DNA from: Streptomyces melanogenes
Lineage (GTDB): Bacteria; Actinomycetota; Actinomycetes; Streptomycetales; Streptomycetaceae
Assembly: GCF_014649795.1 (NCBI RefSeq)
Contig: NZ_BMTS01000016.1
Coordinates: 62,001-126,000, forward strand
Length of the DNA: 64,000 nucleotides
Direction: 5' to 3'
How positions within the stretch are numbered: position 1 is the first letter of the stretch; each line of letters starts with the position of its first letter. Shown here piece by piece: positions 17,282 to 25,647 of the stretch. The notes under the pieces were generated by a model. It worked only from the letters and a program-made list of their open reading frames with translations. It was not told where the DNA came from and did not search any database. The position numbers and the translations under genes are program-made.

Positions 17282-18739
17282 TCAGAACGGGAAGAGGCTC
17301 CTCCCGTGCTGTACGGAGATCCACTTCTGGGTGGTGAACGCCTCGATCGTCGAGTCCCCGTTCAGCCGTCCGAGCCCCGAGTACTTCTCGCCGCCGAACG
17401 ACACCAGCGGCTCGTCCTGGATGGTCGAGTCGTTGACGTGGATCATCCCGGTGACGATCCGCTTGGCGAACCGCACGCCCCGCTCCACGTTGGCGGTGTG
17501 GACGGCGCCGCTCAGTCCGTACGGGCTGTCGTTGGCCATCCGTACCGCCTCCTCCTCGCCGTCGAAGGAGAGCAGCAGCACCACCGGGCCGAAGATCTCC
17601 TGCCGCAGCAGCGGGGAGTCCTCGGGCAGCCCGGTCAGGACGGTCGGCTCGACGAGGCTGCCGCGCGTGCGGCCCCGGACCAGCGCGGTGGCGCCCTCGG
17701 CGAGGGCCTGGTCGACCAGCGAGGTGAGCGCGTCCGCCTGGAAGCTGTTGATCACCGGGCCGATGTCGGTGGCCGGGTCGGCCGGGTCGCCGGTCTTGAG
17801 GGCCGCCACCCGCGCACAGAACTTCTCGGTGAACTTCTGCTCGATGCTCCGGTCCACCAGCACCCGGTTGGCGGCCATACAGACCTGCCCCTGGTAGACG
17901 AAACGACTGAAAACCGCCGCCTCGACCGCGTAGTCGATGTCCGCGTCGTCCAGGACGACCAGCGCGCTGTTGCCGCTCAGCTCCAGGATGGCCCGCTTGA
18001 AGTGGCTGCCCGCGACGGCGGCCACATGGCGGCCGGTGCGGTCGGAGCCCGCGAACGAGATCGCCTTGGGCACCGGGTGCTCTATCAGCGCGTCGCCTAT
18101 CTCGGCGATATCCGTGACCAGCACGTTCAGCAGCCCGGCCGGCAGCCCCGCGTCCTCGAAGATCTTGGCGATGAGGCCGCCGCCGACCACCGGGGCGTTC
18201 TGGTTCGGCTTGATCACGACGGCGTTGCCGAGCGCGAGGGCCGGTGCGACCGACTTCAGCGTCACCAGGAAGGGGAAGTTGAAGGGGCTGATCACCCCGA
18301 CCACGCCGACCGGCAGCCGGTAGACGCGGTTCTCCTTGCCGTCGACGGGCGAGGGCAGGATCCGGCCTTCCGGCCGTATCGCCAGCTGTATCGCCTCGCG
18401 CAGGAACTCCTTGGCGAGGTGCACCTCGTAACCGGCCTTCAGGCGGGTGCCGCCGAGCTCGGTGACGATCGCCTCGATGATCTCCGGCTCGCGCTCCTCG
18501 GTGATCCGCAGCGCGCGCTCGAAGACCAGTCTTCGGCTGTACGGGTTGGTCTCGCCCCAGCCGACCTGGGCGCGCTCGGCCGCGCGATAGGCCTGGTCGA
18601 CCTCATCCACCGTGGCGACCGTGATGGCGGCGAGCTTCTCCCCGTTGTACGGATCGAAGTCGATGATGTCCCACGACCCGCTGCCGGTGCGCCACTCGCC
18701 GTCGATGTACTGGTGGGCCAGGTCGGTGAAGAAGGACAT
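17282..18739 (-). CDS. NAD(P)-dependent aldehyde dehydrogenase (benzaldehyde/vanillin dehydrogenase-like)
   Basis: The 485-residue ALDH oxidises aldehydes to acids. Visible are the N-terminal FFTDLAHQYIDGEWR, Rossmann signatures SPFNFPF and KPNQNAPV, the general-base Glu in ILELSGNSALVV, the nucleophilic Cys in YQGQVCMAANR and EIFGPVV. The ATG at 18739 has AGGGA 5 nt upstream; the open frame runs further but without family similarity. The final FGGEKYSGLGR is typical of the aromatic-aldehyde subgroup. A TGACGTCA palindrome lies ~100 bp upstream (18841-18848). Confidence 0.92.
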   Translation of the reverse strand: MSFFTDLAHQYIDGEWRTGSGSWDIIDFDPYNGEKLAAITVATVDEVDQAYRAAERAQVGWGETNPYSRRLVFERALRITEEREPEIIEAIVTELGGTRLKAGYEVHLAKEFLREAIQLAIRPEGRILPSPVDGKENRVYRLPVGVVGVISPFNFPFLVTLKSVAPALALGNAVVIKPNQNAPVVGGGLIAKIFEDAGLPAGLLNVLVTDIAEIGDALIEHPVPKAISFAGSDRTGRHVAAVAGSHFKRAILELSGNSALVVLDDADIDYAVEAAVFSRFVYQGQVCMAANRVLVDRSIEQKFTEKFCARVAALKTGDPADPATDIGPVINSFQADALTSLVDQALAEGATALVRGRTRGSLVEPTVLTGLPEDSPLLRQEIFGPVVLLLSFDGEEEAVRMANDSPYGLSGAVHTANVERGVRFAKRIVTGMIHVNDSTIQDEPLVSFGGEKYSGLGRLNGDSTIEAFTTQKWISVQHGRSLFPF

Positions 18740-18861
18740 GCCATCCCTTACTGCTGCCACTGCGCCGCCACCGTGTCCGTCGCGAACGTGTTCGTCGTCG
18801 CGTCCACTGTGTCCCCCGCTTCTGGTACACAACCCTGATGTGACGTCATCGTACTGACGTA

Positions 18862-19755
18862 TCAGATGAGTTGGAGTAGTCCACGGAGAAGATCGCGGCT
18901 TTCCTCCGGGCCCGGACTGTCCTTCTGGAGCCGTTCCATCGCCCTGTCGTACTGGGCGACCTCCTCCGGCTTGTCCAGGTAGAGGGAGCTGGTGAGCTGC
19001 TCCAGATAGACGATGTCGGAGAGGTCGGACTCCGGGAAGCGCAGCAGGGTGAAGGCCCCGCTCTCGCCCGCGTGTCCGCCGAAGCTGAACGGCATCACCT
19101 GGAGTGTCACGTTCGGCTGCTCGGATACCTCGATGAGGTGTTTCAACTGGCCGCGCATCACGTCCCGTTCGCCGTACGGGCGGCGCAGCGCCGCCTCGTC
19201 CAGGACGGCGTGGAACCTCGGCGCCCGCTCGGAGACGAGGGCCTTCTGGCGCTCCAGGCGCAGCGCCACACGGCGGTCGATCTCCGCGTTCGACCCGTTG
19301 GGCATACCGCGCCGGACGACGGCGTGGGCGTACGCCTCGGTCTGCAACAGGCCGTGGACGAACTGCACTTCGTAGATCCGGATGAGGGAGGCCGCGCCCT
19401 CCAGACCGATGTACGTCTGGAACCAGCCGGGCAGCACATCGCCGTAACTGTGCCACCAGCCCGCGATGTTGGCCTCTTTGGCCAGCCCCAGGAGCGACGC
19501 GCGCTCGGCGTCGTCGGTGACCCCGTAGAGCGTCAGCAGGTCTTCGACATCCCTTGCCTTGAAGCTCACCCGCCCCAACTCCATACGACTGATCTTCGAC
19601 TCGGACGCCCTGATCGAATACCCGGCGGCCTCACGGGTGATGCCCCGGGACTCGCGCAGGCGCCTGAGCTGTGAGCCCAGCAGAATGCGCCGGACCACCG
19701 ACCCGCTCGACTCTCCTGCGGTCACTTCGCTGTCCCTCCCCAACCGACGGTGCAC
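18862..19755 (-). CDS. XRE-family regulator with DUF5753 sensor domain
   Basis: The 297 residues comprise an N-terminal helix-turn-helix (about 25-80: LGSQLRRLRESRGITREAAG...SKISRMELGR) and a DUF5753 domain (about 105-290: WFQTYIGLEGAASLIRIYE, GLLQTEAYA, RLERQKAL, SFGGHAGESGAFTLLRF). This is the WhiJ-like class that pairs with DUF397 small proteins and anti-sigma-like ATPases in Streptomyces development. The ATPase and DUF397 genes follow within 1.1 kb. CACGTGCA-type motifs occur in both upstream regions. Confidence 0.9.
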   Translation of the reverse strand: MHRRLGRDSEVTAGESSGSVVRRILLGSQLRRLRESRGITREAAGYSIRASESKISRMELGRVSFKARDVEDLLTLYGVTDDAERASLLGLAKEANIAGWWHSYGDVLPGWFQTYIGLEGAASLIRIYEVQFVHGLLQTEAYAHAVVRRGMPNGSNAEIDRRVALRLERQKALVSERAPRFHAVLDEAALRRPYGERDVMRGQLKHLIEVSEQPNVTLQVMPFSFGGHAGESGAFTLLRFPESDLSDIVYLEQLTSSLYLDKPEEVAQYDRAMERLQKDSPGPEESRDLLRGLLQLI

Positions 19756-19873
19756 GGCAGTCTGCCACCAAAACGCTTCACCCCGTACTCAATCGATTAC
19801 GGAAATGGTCAAGCTCCGAAATCGGCCTCGGGAAGAAATGAGCAACAATCACCACGGGGTTGGACAGGTCTGG

Positions 19874-19891
19874 CACGTGCACGTGCATCTG
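19874..19891. promoter_or_regulatory. CACGTGCA-rich candidate operator, site 1
   Basis: CACGTGCACGTGCATCTG lies in the divergent region between the XRE regulator and the ATPase gene. It shares CGTGCACGTGCAT with site 2 (20957-20975, opposite strand) and ACGTGCATCTG with site 3 (20891-20906). Candidate binding site for the XRE regulator; inference from repetition. Confidence 0.45.
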
Positions 19892-20036
19892 CCCTTGCAT
19901 CAGGAGCGGGCATTCGGAACCATGGTCCCCGCGCACCTGCGTGCTCGTCTTGTGTCCTGCTGTGCCTAGCGTGATGTTCTGCTGTACGCCACGTTCGCCT
20001 GTACCGCCACGGCCGCGAATCCCGGGAGTGCCTCGC

Positions 20037-20540
20037 ATGGGGACGAATGGATCGACCATGCTGGAGCCGTTGGAGCCTTTAAGGCAGGCCCTCCCGCCCA
20101 TCGACCCCTCCGCCGTGGCCAGTTCCGCCTCCTGTGGGCTGCCCGCCCGCTACGAAGCCGTGCGCGGCGCCAGACAGTTCACCAAGAAGACGCTCGGCCA
20201 GTGGGAGCTGTCGGAACGCTTCGACGAGGTGGCCCTGGTCGTCTCGGAGCTCGTCACCAACGCCCTGCGCCACGCGCTGCCCGCCGACACCGCCCGCGAG
20301 TCGGACGCGCCGCCCGTGCGGCTGCATCTGATGCGGTGGACCAGCCGGCTGGTGTGCGCGGTGCGCGACCCCAGCGTGGACAGCCCGTCCTCGCCCGGGT
20401 CGGACGACTGCGACGCGGAGTCGGGGCGCGGGCTGTTCCTGGTGGACTCGTTCAGCGACTCCTGGGGCTGGCACCCGCTCACCGGGACGCTGAGCGGCAA
20501 GGTGGTCTGGGCCTTGTTCCGCCTCCAACCGGCCGACTGA
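20037..20540 (+). CDS. ATP-binding protein, RsbW-like histidine-kinase-type ATPase (HATPase_c_2)
   Basis: The 167 residues form a GHKL-fold ATPase like anti-sigma factors. The N-box is VALVVSELVTNALRHA, the G1 box is VRDPSVDSP and the G2 region is DDCDAESGRGLFLVDSFSDSWG. There is no kinase dimerisation domain, so it should act as a serine-kinase anti-sigma factor or a partner of the DUF397 and XRE proteins. The ATG at 20037 has GGGAG about 8 nt upstream. A perfect hairpin terminator follows at 20578. Confidence 0.88.
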   Translation: MGTNGSTMLEPLEPLRQALPPIDPSAVASSASCGLPARYEAVRGARQFTKKTLGQWELSERFDEVALVVSELVTNALRHALPADTARESDAPPVRLHLMRWTSRLVCAVRDPSVDSPSSPGSDDCDAESGRGLFLVDSFSDSWGWHPLTGTLSGKVVWALFRLQPAD

Positions 20541-20577
20541 CCAGTTCCTACACCCACTTCTCACCCGTACGACATGA

Positions 20578-20597
20578 GGGCCCCCTGATGGGGGCCC
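20578..20597. terminator. convergent hairpin terminator
   Basis: A perfect 8-bp GC stem, GGGCCCCC, TGAT loop, GGGGGCCC, followed by GTT. It lies between the ATPase gene (+) and the DUF397 gene (-), so it can serve both. Confidence 0.8.
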
Positions 20598-20631
20598 GTT
20601 CGCGTGTCCGGGGTCGGTGACTTCGGCGGGC

Positions 20632-20850
20632 TCAGTCGGCGATCAGGTGGTCGAACTCGCCGTCCTTGATGCCGAGCAGCATCGCCTCGATCTCGGCCCT
20701 CGTATAGACCAGCGCGGGCCCGTCCGGGAACGTCGAGTTGCGGACGGCAACCCTTCCTCCCGGCAGCCGGGCGAACTCCACGCAGGTCCCTTGGGAGTTG
20801 CTGTGCCTGCTCTTCTGCCAGACGACACCCTGAAGCTCTGTTGCCGCCAT
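20632..20850 (-). CDS. DUF397 small protein
   Basis: A 72-residue DUF397 protein with the typical WQKSRHSNSQGTCVEFARL opening, VAVRNSTFPDGPALV and a C-terminal helix ending near EFDHLI. DUF397 proteins are abundant in streptomycetes and are encoded beside XRE/DUF5753 regulators and RsbW-like ATPases; together they modulate development or antibiotic production by unclear means. The ATG at 20850 is the family start; the longer open frame upstream has no similarity. The Shine-Dalgarno is weak. Confidence 0.9.
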   Translation of the reverse strand: MAATELQGVVWQKSRHSNSQGTCVEFARLPGGRVAVRNSTFPDGPALVYTRAEIEAMLLGIKDGEFDHLIAD

Positions 20851-20890
20851 GCCGTTGTACGCGTGGTGCAAGGTCGCTCCCGGGGGATGT

Positions 20891-20906
20891 GCAGACGTGC
20901 ATCTGT
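20891..20906. promoter_or_regulatory. candidate operator, site 3
   Basis: GCAGACGTGCATCTGT, 41 bp upstream of the DUF397 start. It shares ACGTGCATCTG with site 1 and has CAGA/TCTG arms. Confidence 0.4.
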
Positions 20907-20956
20907 GAAAGGTCAACTGCCCCGGATCATAGCCGTGTTCATGTGCGCCTGCATGA

Positions 20957-20975
20957 GCATATGCACGTGCACGCG
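20957..20975. promoter_or_regulatory. candidate operator, site 2
   Basis: GCATATGCACGTGCACGCG shares 13 bp (CGTGCACGTGCAT on the opposite strand) with site 1. It lies between the DUF397 gene and the divergent lipoprotein gene, so it could act on either. Confidence 0.4.
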
Positions 20976-21111
20976 CGGTACTCGGGCCGTTACAGGCATT
21001 CCACCGGGTTGGACTACTCGTCCACTGGGTATAGACGCGTCCCGCGCCCCCCTGGTTCACGCGCTGGTAGCTTGACGCGTCCGGAAACCGACCGAGCAAG
21101 GGGATTTCGCA

Positions 21112-21606
21112 GTGCGCAGGCATGTACGTACCGGGGCGGGCGCCGTGGCCCTCGCCGCTTGTCTCGCCCTTGCCGGGTGCTCCAGCTCGGACGACGGCGA
21201 CAAGCCCAAGGACAAGAACACCGGCGGCACCGGGCAGAGCGCGAGCCCGAGCGGCGGCAGCGGCAACGGCAGCAGCGGCGGCAAGGTGGCCGTCAAGGAC
21301 ATCGCCGGCGCCTGGGCGGCCGTCCTCCAGGGCAAGCCCACCGCCCTGGTGATCAGCGGTACGAACGTGGCGCTCGGCGGCGAACACACGTGCAGCGGCA
21401 CGGTCAGCGACAACAGCATGGCGATGATCGAGCTGAAGTGCGCCGACGGCAACACCGACCGCGCGGCGGGCATGCCCTCGCTGAGCGCCGACGGCAAGAC
21501 CCTCACGGTGAAGTGGGAGGGCGGCAAGACCGACACCTTCACCAAGTCGGAGCTGGACGGGAAGCTGCCGACGGGCATCCCGACGGCGGGCCTGCCGACC
21601 CCCTGA
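21112..21606 (+). CDS. putative secreted lipoprotein
   Basis: A 164-residue protein with a lipoprotein signal peptide: basic RRHVR, a hydrophobic core and lipobox LAGC at about residues 21-24. A Ser/Gly/Lys-rich linker follows (25-58), then a small domain (about 59-160) containing VAVKDIAGAWAAVLQG, a GEHTCSGTVSD Cys and a second Cys in ELKCADG, perhaps a disulfide. The GTG start has an AAGGGG ribosome site. I do not recognise the family. It is convergent with the FUSC gene, with 9 bp between stops. Confidence 0.75.
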   Translation: MRRHVRTGAGAVALAACLALAGCSSSDDGDKPKDKNTGGTGQSASPSGGSGNGSSGGKVAVKDIAGAWAAVLQGKPTALVISGTNVALGGEHTCSGTVSDNSMAMIELKCADGNTDRAAGMPSLSADGKTLTVKWEGGKTDTFTKSELDGKLPTGIPTAGLPTP

Positions 21607-21615
21607 CGCTCCCCG

Positions 21616-23733
21616 TCAGGACGTCGGCGGCCGGGCGTCCTTGAGGGCCATCGGCGGGGCGGGCGAGGCGAGCGCGTCCGAAAGCTCCTCCAGGGAGTGC
21701 AGCAGCAGGCCCGCGCCCTTGCGCACGACCCGGTCGGACCGGTCGGGCGCCCCCTCGCCGTCCCACGCGGCCAGCGCCTTCTCCGCCTCGCCCCACTGCG
21801 GCACCCGCCGCTCCCGCACCGCCTTCGCACCCCGCTCGGTGGCCCCGCGCAGCGCCCCGGCGAACGCGGCGGCGGCCGGGACCGGGGGCGCGCCGCGCTC
21901 GGGGACGTGCGCCTCCATCAGCATCGCGATCCGGCCGAGCTGCCCCACCGCGTGCCCGGCGCCCTCGGCAGCGGCCCGCGACAGGCCCCGGTGGCGCACC
22001 GGTTCGTGGGTGGCCCGCTCCAGCGCCTCCTGCCAGGCGACCCGGGCCGCGCGGGTGGCGAGCAGCGCCCGGCGCACCTCGTCGGCGGGCGCGGCGGGGT
22101 CGGCGTACCGGTCGGCTACGGCCGCCGCGTACCGCCCGCAGGCGGCCAGCCAGTCCGCGAGCCGGGTGCGCAGCCGGGGCGTCTCCCAGGCCGGGTAGAG
22201 CGCGTACGCGGCCATCGCCAGCACCCCGCCGAGCAGCGTGAGCAGCACCCGGTCGGGGACGGTCTGGGTCCACTGGAGGCCGCCGGTGCCGAGCAGGAAC
22301 ACCACGTAGGCGGAGGTGCACGCGCTGGCCGCCGCGTATCCCGTACGCATCAGCAGGTACATCAGGAACGCGCAGAGCACCGCGAGCGCGGCCGAGAGGC
22401 CGGGGCCGGGGTGGGTGAGCTGGACGAGGCCGGTGGCGAGCGCGACGCCGACCAGGGTGCCGCCGAAGCGGGCGACCGCGCGGGAGTACGTCTGCGAGAA
22501 GTCCGGGCGCATCACCATGACGGAGGCCATCGGCGCCCAGTAGCCGTGGCCGAGCGGGAGTGCCTTGCCCAGGAGGTATCCGGCGGCGGCGACCGCGCAG
22601 ACCCGGGCGGCGTGCCGGAAGACCGGGGAGTCGCGGCGGCCCAGCTCGGCGCGCATGGTGCGCAGGGCGAGCGGGACGAGCCGGGGCAGGGTGGGCCGCA
22701 GCAGCGGCTCGGAGCCGTCGCCGCCGGTGCCCTCGGCCGTCTCCACCACGTCGCCGAGCAGCGCGATCAGGCGGGTGGCGGCGCGGAAGGCGGGGCCGGT
22801 GAGGATCGCGCCGGTGTCGGGCGTCTTGAGGGCGGCCTCGGCGGGCGCCGGGATGCGGACGGCCTCGCCGTGCCGGATCGCGCGGGCGGCCGCGTCGAGC
22901 ACGGAGGCGGCGGCGCCGAGCAGTTCGCGCACCCGGTCGCGCTCGGGGCCCTCCTCCGGCACGCCGAGCGCGGGGTCCGCGAGCGAGGCCAGGACCGGCC
23001 GGATCCGCTCGGCCACGCCCCGGGAGCCGTGCAGCTCCGCCGGGCGGCGGCGGGCCTCCCGGGGCGTGACGGCGGCGGCGAGCCGGGCGGTCATCAGGGG
23101 CTCGGGGTCGAACGCGGCGCGCGGGTCCTGGCGGAGGCGGCGGGCGTAGTCGGCCTCGGCGGCCAGCGCGTCGGCGAGCGCGTCGCGCTGGGCGCCCCAG
23201 CGGCGGATCGGGACGAGGACGACCAGGGCCGCCTGCACGACGCCGCCCGCGGCGATCATCGCGGCGTGCCCGGCGGCGGTCGGGATCGAGGTGGGCAGGG
23301 TGACGGTGACCAGCATGATCGCCACGTTGGAGGAGGCGATGATCCCGGCGGTGGGGCCGACGGCCCAGGCGAGTCCGGAGGCGAACGTCCAGGCGGCGAG
23401 CAGGGCCAGGAAGAACGGGGAGTGGGCGCCGACGAGGTAGCCCAGGAAGGTGGAGAGGGCGAGGCTGGCGCCGGACGCGAGTGCCAGGACCGGGCGGGGG
23501 CGCCAGCTGCGCTGGAAGGTGGCGATGGCGGCCTGGAACGCGCCGAACGCGGAGCTGACGGCGGCGGTGGGGCCGAGGGTGACGAGGCTGACGCCGACGA
23601 CGAGGGCGAGTCCGGCGGCCCCGCGCAGCGCGACGGCGGGCTCCAGCCGCCGCCGCTCGACGCTGAGCCCCGCCCGGGCGGTGGCGTTCAGGGCGTGCAG
23701 CCAGGTCATGGGGCCGAGAGTAGTCAGCCCCAC
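21616..23733 (-). CDS. FUSC family membrane protein
   Basis: A 705-residue protein of the fusaric-acid-resistance (FUSC/YccS-like) family. Two blocks of about five hydrophobic segments (about 33-190 and 365-500) are separated by a large soluble region, with a soluble C-terminus. The second block carries LGHGYWAPMASVMVMRPDFSQTYSRAVARFGGTLVG, the hallmark FUSC loop. A role in export of aromatic acids or other toxic compounds is inferred from the family. The GTG at 23733 has GGAAGGGG upstream; an ATG at 23709 (MTWLHALNA) is an alternative start. Confidence 0.88.
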   Translation of the reverse strand: MGLTTLGPMTWLHALNATARAGLSVERRRLEPAVALRGAAGLALVVGVSLVTLGPTAAVSSAFGAFQAAIATFQRSWRPRPVLALASGASLALSTFLGYLVGAHSPFFLALLAAWTFASGLAWAVGPTAGIIASSNVAIMLVTVTLPTSIPTAAGHAAMIAAGGVVQAALVVLVPIRRWGAQRDALADALAAEADYARRLRQDPRAAFDPEPLMTARLAAAVTPREARRRPAELHGSRGVAERIRPVLASLADPALGVPEEGPERDRVRELLGAAASVLDAAARAIRHGEAVRIPAPAEAALKTPDTGAILTGPAFRAATRLIALLGDVVETAEGTGGDGSEPLLRPTLPRLVPLALRTMRAELGRRDSPVFRHAARVCAVAAAGYLLGKALPLGHGYWAPMASVMVMRPDFSQTYSRAVARFGGTLVGVALATGLVQLTHPGPGLSAALAVLCAFLMYLLMRTGYAAASACTSAYVVFLLGTGGLQWTQTVPDRVLLTLLGGVLAMAAYALYPAWETPRLRTRLADWLAACGRYAAAVADRYADPAAPADEVRRALLATRAARVAWQEALERATHEPVRHRGLSRAAAEGAGHAVGQLGRIAMLMEAHVPERGAPPVPAAAAFAGALRGATERGAKAVRERRVPQWGEAEKALAAWDGEGAPDRSDRVVRKGAGLLLHSLEELSDALASPAPPMALKDARPPTS

Positions 23734-23790
23734 CCCGCCCCTTCCCTAAACCCTCCGGGGGTGGGGGTGCGTGAAGGCGGTTTTCTCCAG

Positions 23791-23979
23791 GGCTGCGCCC
23801 CCGGCCCCCTCGTTCGTCTGCGGACCGTGGGTGGCTGGTCGCGCAGTTCCCCGCGCCCCTAAAAATGCCGCTGCGCGGCAATCCCCTGGGCGGCCCGGAG
23901 GGACGCTTCTAGGGGCGCGGGGAACTGCGCGAGCAACCCAGCACGGTCCGCAGACGAACGGGGACACGGGGCGCAGCCC
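23791..23979. repeat. large inverted repeat (~70-bp arms)
   Basis: The left arm 23791-23860 and right arm 23911-23979 are near-perfect reverse complements around a 50-bp spacer. The spacer holds its own TGCCGC/GCGGCA hairpin. Both arms include CGTCTGCGGACCGTG and GCGCAGTTCCCCGCGCCCCT. The outer part resembles the head of dispersed repeat copy A (TCTGCGGGCCGGTGG...GGCTGGTCGCGC). It fills the 258-bp gap between the FUSC gene and DUF2786 and could stop transcription in either direction. Confidence 0.75.
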
Positions 23980-23991
23980 CGGCACGTGGGG

Positions 23992-25125
23992 TCAGGGCAA
24001 GCGAGGCCGGCCCGGGCCGTGGTGGGCCCGGTTGGCCGCCGTCGTGCCGTCCTGCCAACCCGCCTCGTCCGTCGCCCCCCGAACCCGCGTCCGTACCGTA
24101 CGAGGAAACATCTCCTCCGCCCGCCCCGCGACCGCCACCGCGCGCGTGGCCAGCACCGGCAGCAGCGTGGTGGACGCCGTCGACTCCACCTGGCGGGCCG
24201 TCGCCGACAGGAGGTCGCCGAGCCGGTTCGCGTACGCCAGCAGGAACGACTGCCGAAACGTCTTCGTCCGCTTGCGCCCGCCCGCCCGCTGCGCCGCCTC
24301 CGCCCGCGTCATCGCCGCGGTCCCCTGCACCAGCAGCGACGTGTAGAGCAGCTCGACCGCCTCCAGGTCGGCCTCGAAGCCCACCACCGTCGAGAAGCCG
24401 AAGTCCCCGTTCCACACCGCCCGGCAGTGGTTGGCCGAGGCGACCGCGTCCAGCAGGATCGCCTTGGACGTCTCGTACGGCGCGTCCACCCCGATCCGGC
24501 ACGCCCCCGGCGCGTCCCCCCGGTGGCCGCCCGCCGCGAGCACCGCCTCGTCGATGCTGTGCAGCGCCATCAGCTCCTGCGCCTTGGTGCTCAGCGCCTC
24601 CGCCTCCTCCGGGAACTCCGTCGCCTCCGCCTTGGCGAGCAGCGCCCGGATCCGCGTCAGCGTCTTCGGCTCGCCGTGCACCGGCGGCAGGTGCACGGGC
24701 GTGCCCGGCACCGGCCCCACCGGCTCGATCGCGGGCAGCCGCAACAGCAGCCGGTACAGCTCAAGCACCGTCGTCGCGCGCGTGAAGCGGTCCTCCGACC
24801 GCTCGCCCGCGCCCCGGACGGCGTCCGCGAGCCCCTCGGCCTGCTCCGCCCACCGGGCCGGCAGCCGCTCGTACCGCTTCAGCTGGACGAGCACGAGCTC
24901 CACGGCCAGCCGTACGTGCGGCTCCGCCAGCTCGCGCCGGACCATCCGTACGACATCGGCCGGCTGCCAGCCCCGCTCCCACGCCCGCCCGACCAGCTCC
25001 CGCCCGCGCAGGGCGAGCTCGGCGTCGGCGGACGGGTCGGCGGCCAGCAGCGACGCGCCGGTGTCCAGGTCCGCGTCGGACTCGGCGTACAGCGCCGCGG
25101 CCAGCGCCCGCTCGACCGTCGTCAC
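23992..25125 (-). CDS. DUF2786 domain protein
   Basis: A 377-residue soluble protein with a DUF2786 motif in the middle (TLTRIRALLAKAEATEFPEEAEALSTKAQELMALHSID). A C-terminal DUF7168-like region follows, with ETSKAILLDAVASANHCRAVW and QSFLLAYANRLGDLL. The N-terminal ~160 residues are Ala/Leu-rich helices. Function unknown. GTG 25125 overlaps the HxlR stop as GTGA, implying translational coupling with the regulator. Confidence 0.82.
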   Translation of the reverse strand: MTTVERALAAALYAESDADLDTGASLLAADPSADAELALRGRELVGRAWERGWQPADVVRMVRRELAEPHVRLAVELVLVQLKRYERLPARWAEQAEGLADAVRGAGERSEDRFTRATTVLELYRLLLRLPAIEPVGPVPGTPVHLPPVHGEPKTLTRIRALLAKAEATEFPEEAEALSTKAQELMALHSIDEAVLAAGGHRGDAPGACRIGVDAPYETSKAILLDAVASANHCRAVWNGDFGFSTVVGFEADLEAVELLYTSLLVQGTAAMTRAEAAQRAGGRKRTKTFRQSFLLAYANRLGDLLSATARQVESTASTTLLPVLATRAVAVAGRAEEMFPRTVRTRVRGATDEAGWQDGTTAANRAHHGPGRPRLP

Positions 25126-25541
25126 TGCGCCGCGTCCCAGTCCCGGCGGGCCTGCGCGATCGCGTCCCGGTGGCCGATCGACCAGTCCGCGAGCGCCTTG
25201 ACCAGGTGGGTGAGGCTGTGGCCCATCGCCGTCAGCTCGTACTCGACCTGCGCGGGGACCGTCGGGTACACCGTCCGGTCCACCAGGCCGTCGCGCTCCA
25301 GGCGCCGCAGGGTCAGCGTCAGCATCCGCTGCGAGATGCCGGGAACGGCGCGCTGGAGCTGGCGGAACCGCTTGACGCCCGCGGCGAGTTCGACCACCAC
25401 GTACACCGACCACTTGTCGCCGAGCCGGTCGAGCACATCGCGCACCCCGCACTCGTCCTGCGGGGTCTCGCAGCTGATCACCGGGTCGGTGATCACCCGC
25501 CGGCCCTCGGGGGTGGTTACCTCCGTGTGCCCCACTGACAT
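25122..25541 (-). CDS. HxlR family transcriptional regulator
   Basis: A 139-residue winged-helix regulator of the HxlR/MarR-like class. It has CGVRDVLDRLGDKWSVYVV with the N-terminal Cys used for redox or electrophile sensing in several homologs, RFRQLQRAVPGISQRML, and the wing TLRRLERDGLVDR. It is divergent from an NAD(P)H-binding SDR across 106 bp, the classic HxlR-quinone-reductase arrangement, so it probably represses that gene. Its 3' end overlaps the DUF2786 gene. Confidence 0.92.
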   Translation of the reverse strand: MSVGHTEVTTPEGRRVITDPVISCETPQDECGVRDVLDRLGDKWSVYVVVELAAGVKRFRQLQRAVPGISQRMLTLTLRRLERDGLVDRTVYPTVPAQVEYELTAMGHSLTHLVKALADWSIGHRDAIAQARRDWDAAQ

Positions 25542-25647
25542 CGAAGTGCCTCCTTACGCGCGCGTGCCGAACCGCAGACGATGGTCGCAGTTGTCGAACA
25601 CCACCGCGAACAGAATCCTGTCCGCGTTGATCTCCTGGGGGTCCTCC

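Noticed and set aside
17282..19456. A 724-residue extension of the aldehyde dehydrogenase frame
   Set aside because: The N-terminal part is out-of-frame translation of the XRE gene; ATG 18739 has a good ribosome site and matches the family start.
19839..19969. A 43-residue frame (MSNNHHGVGQVWHVHVHLPL) upstream of the ATPase gene
   Set aside because: It overlaps the repeated CACGTGCA motifs and the His-Val run comes from that DNA; no conservation known, so it is more likely promoter sequence.
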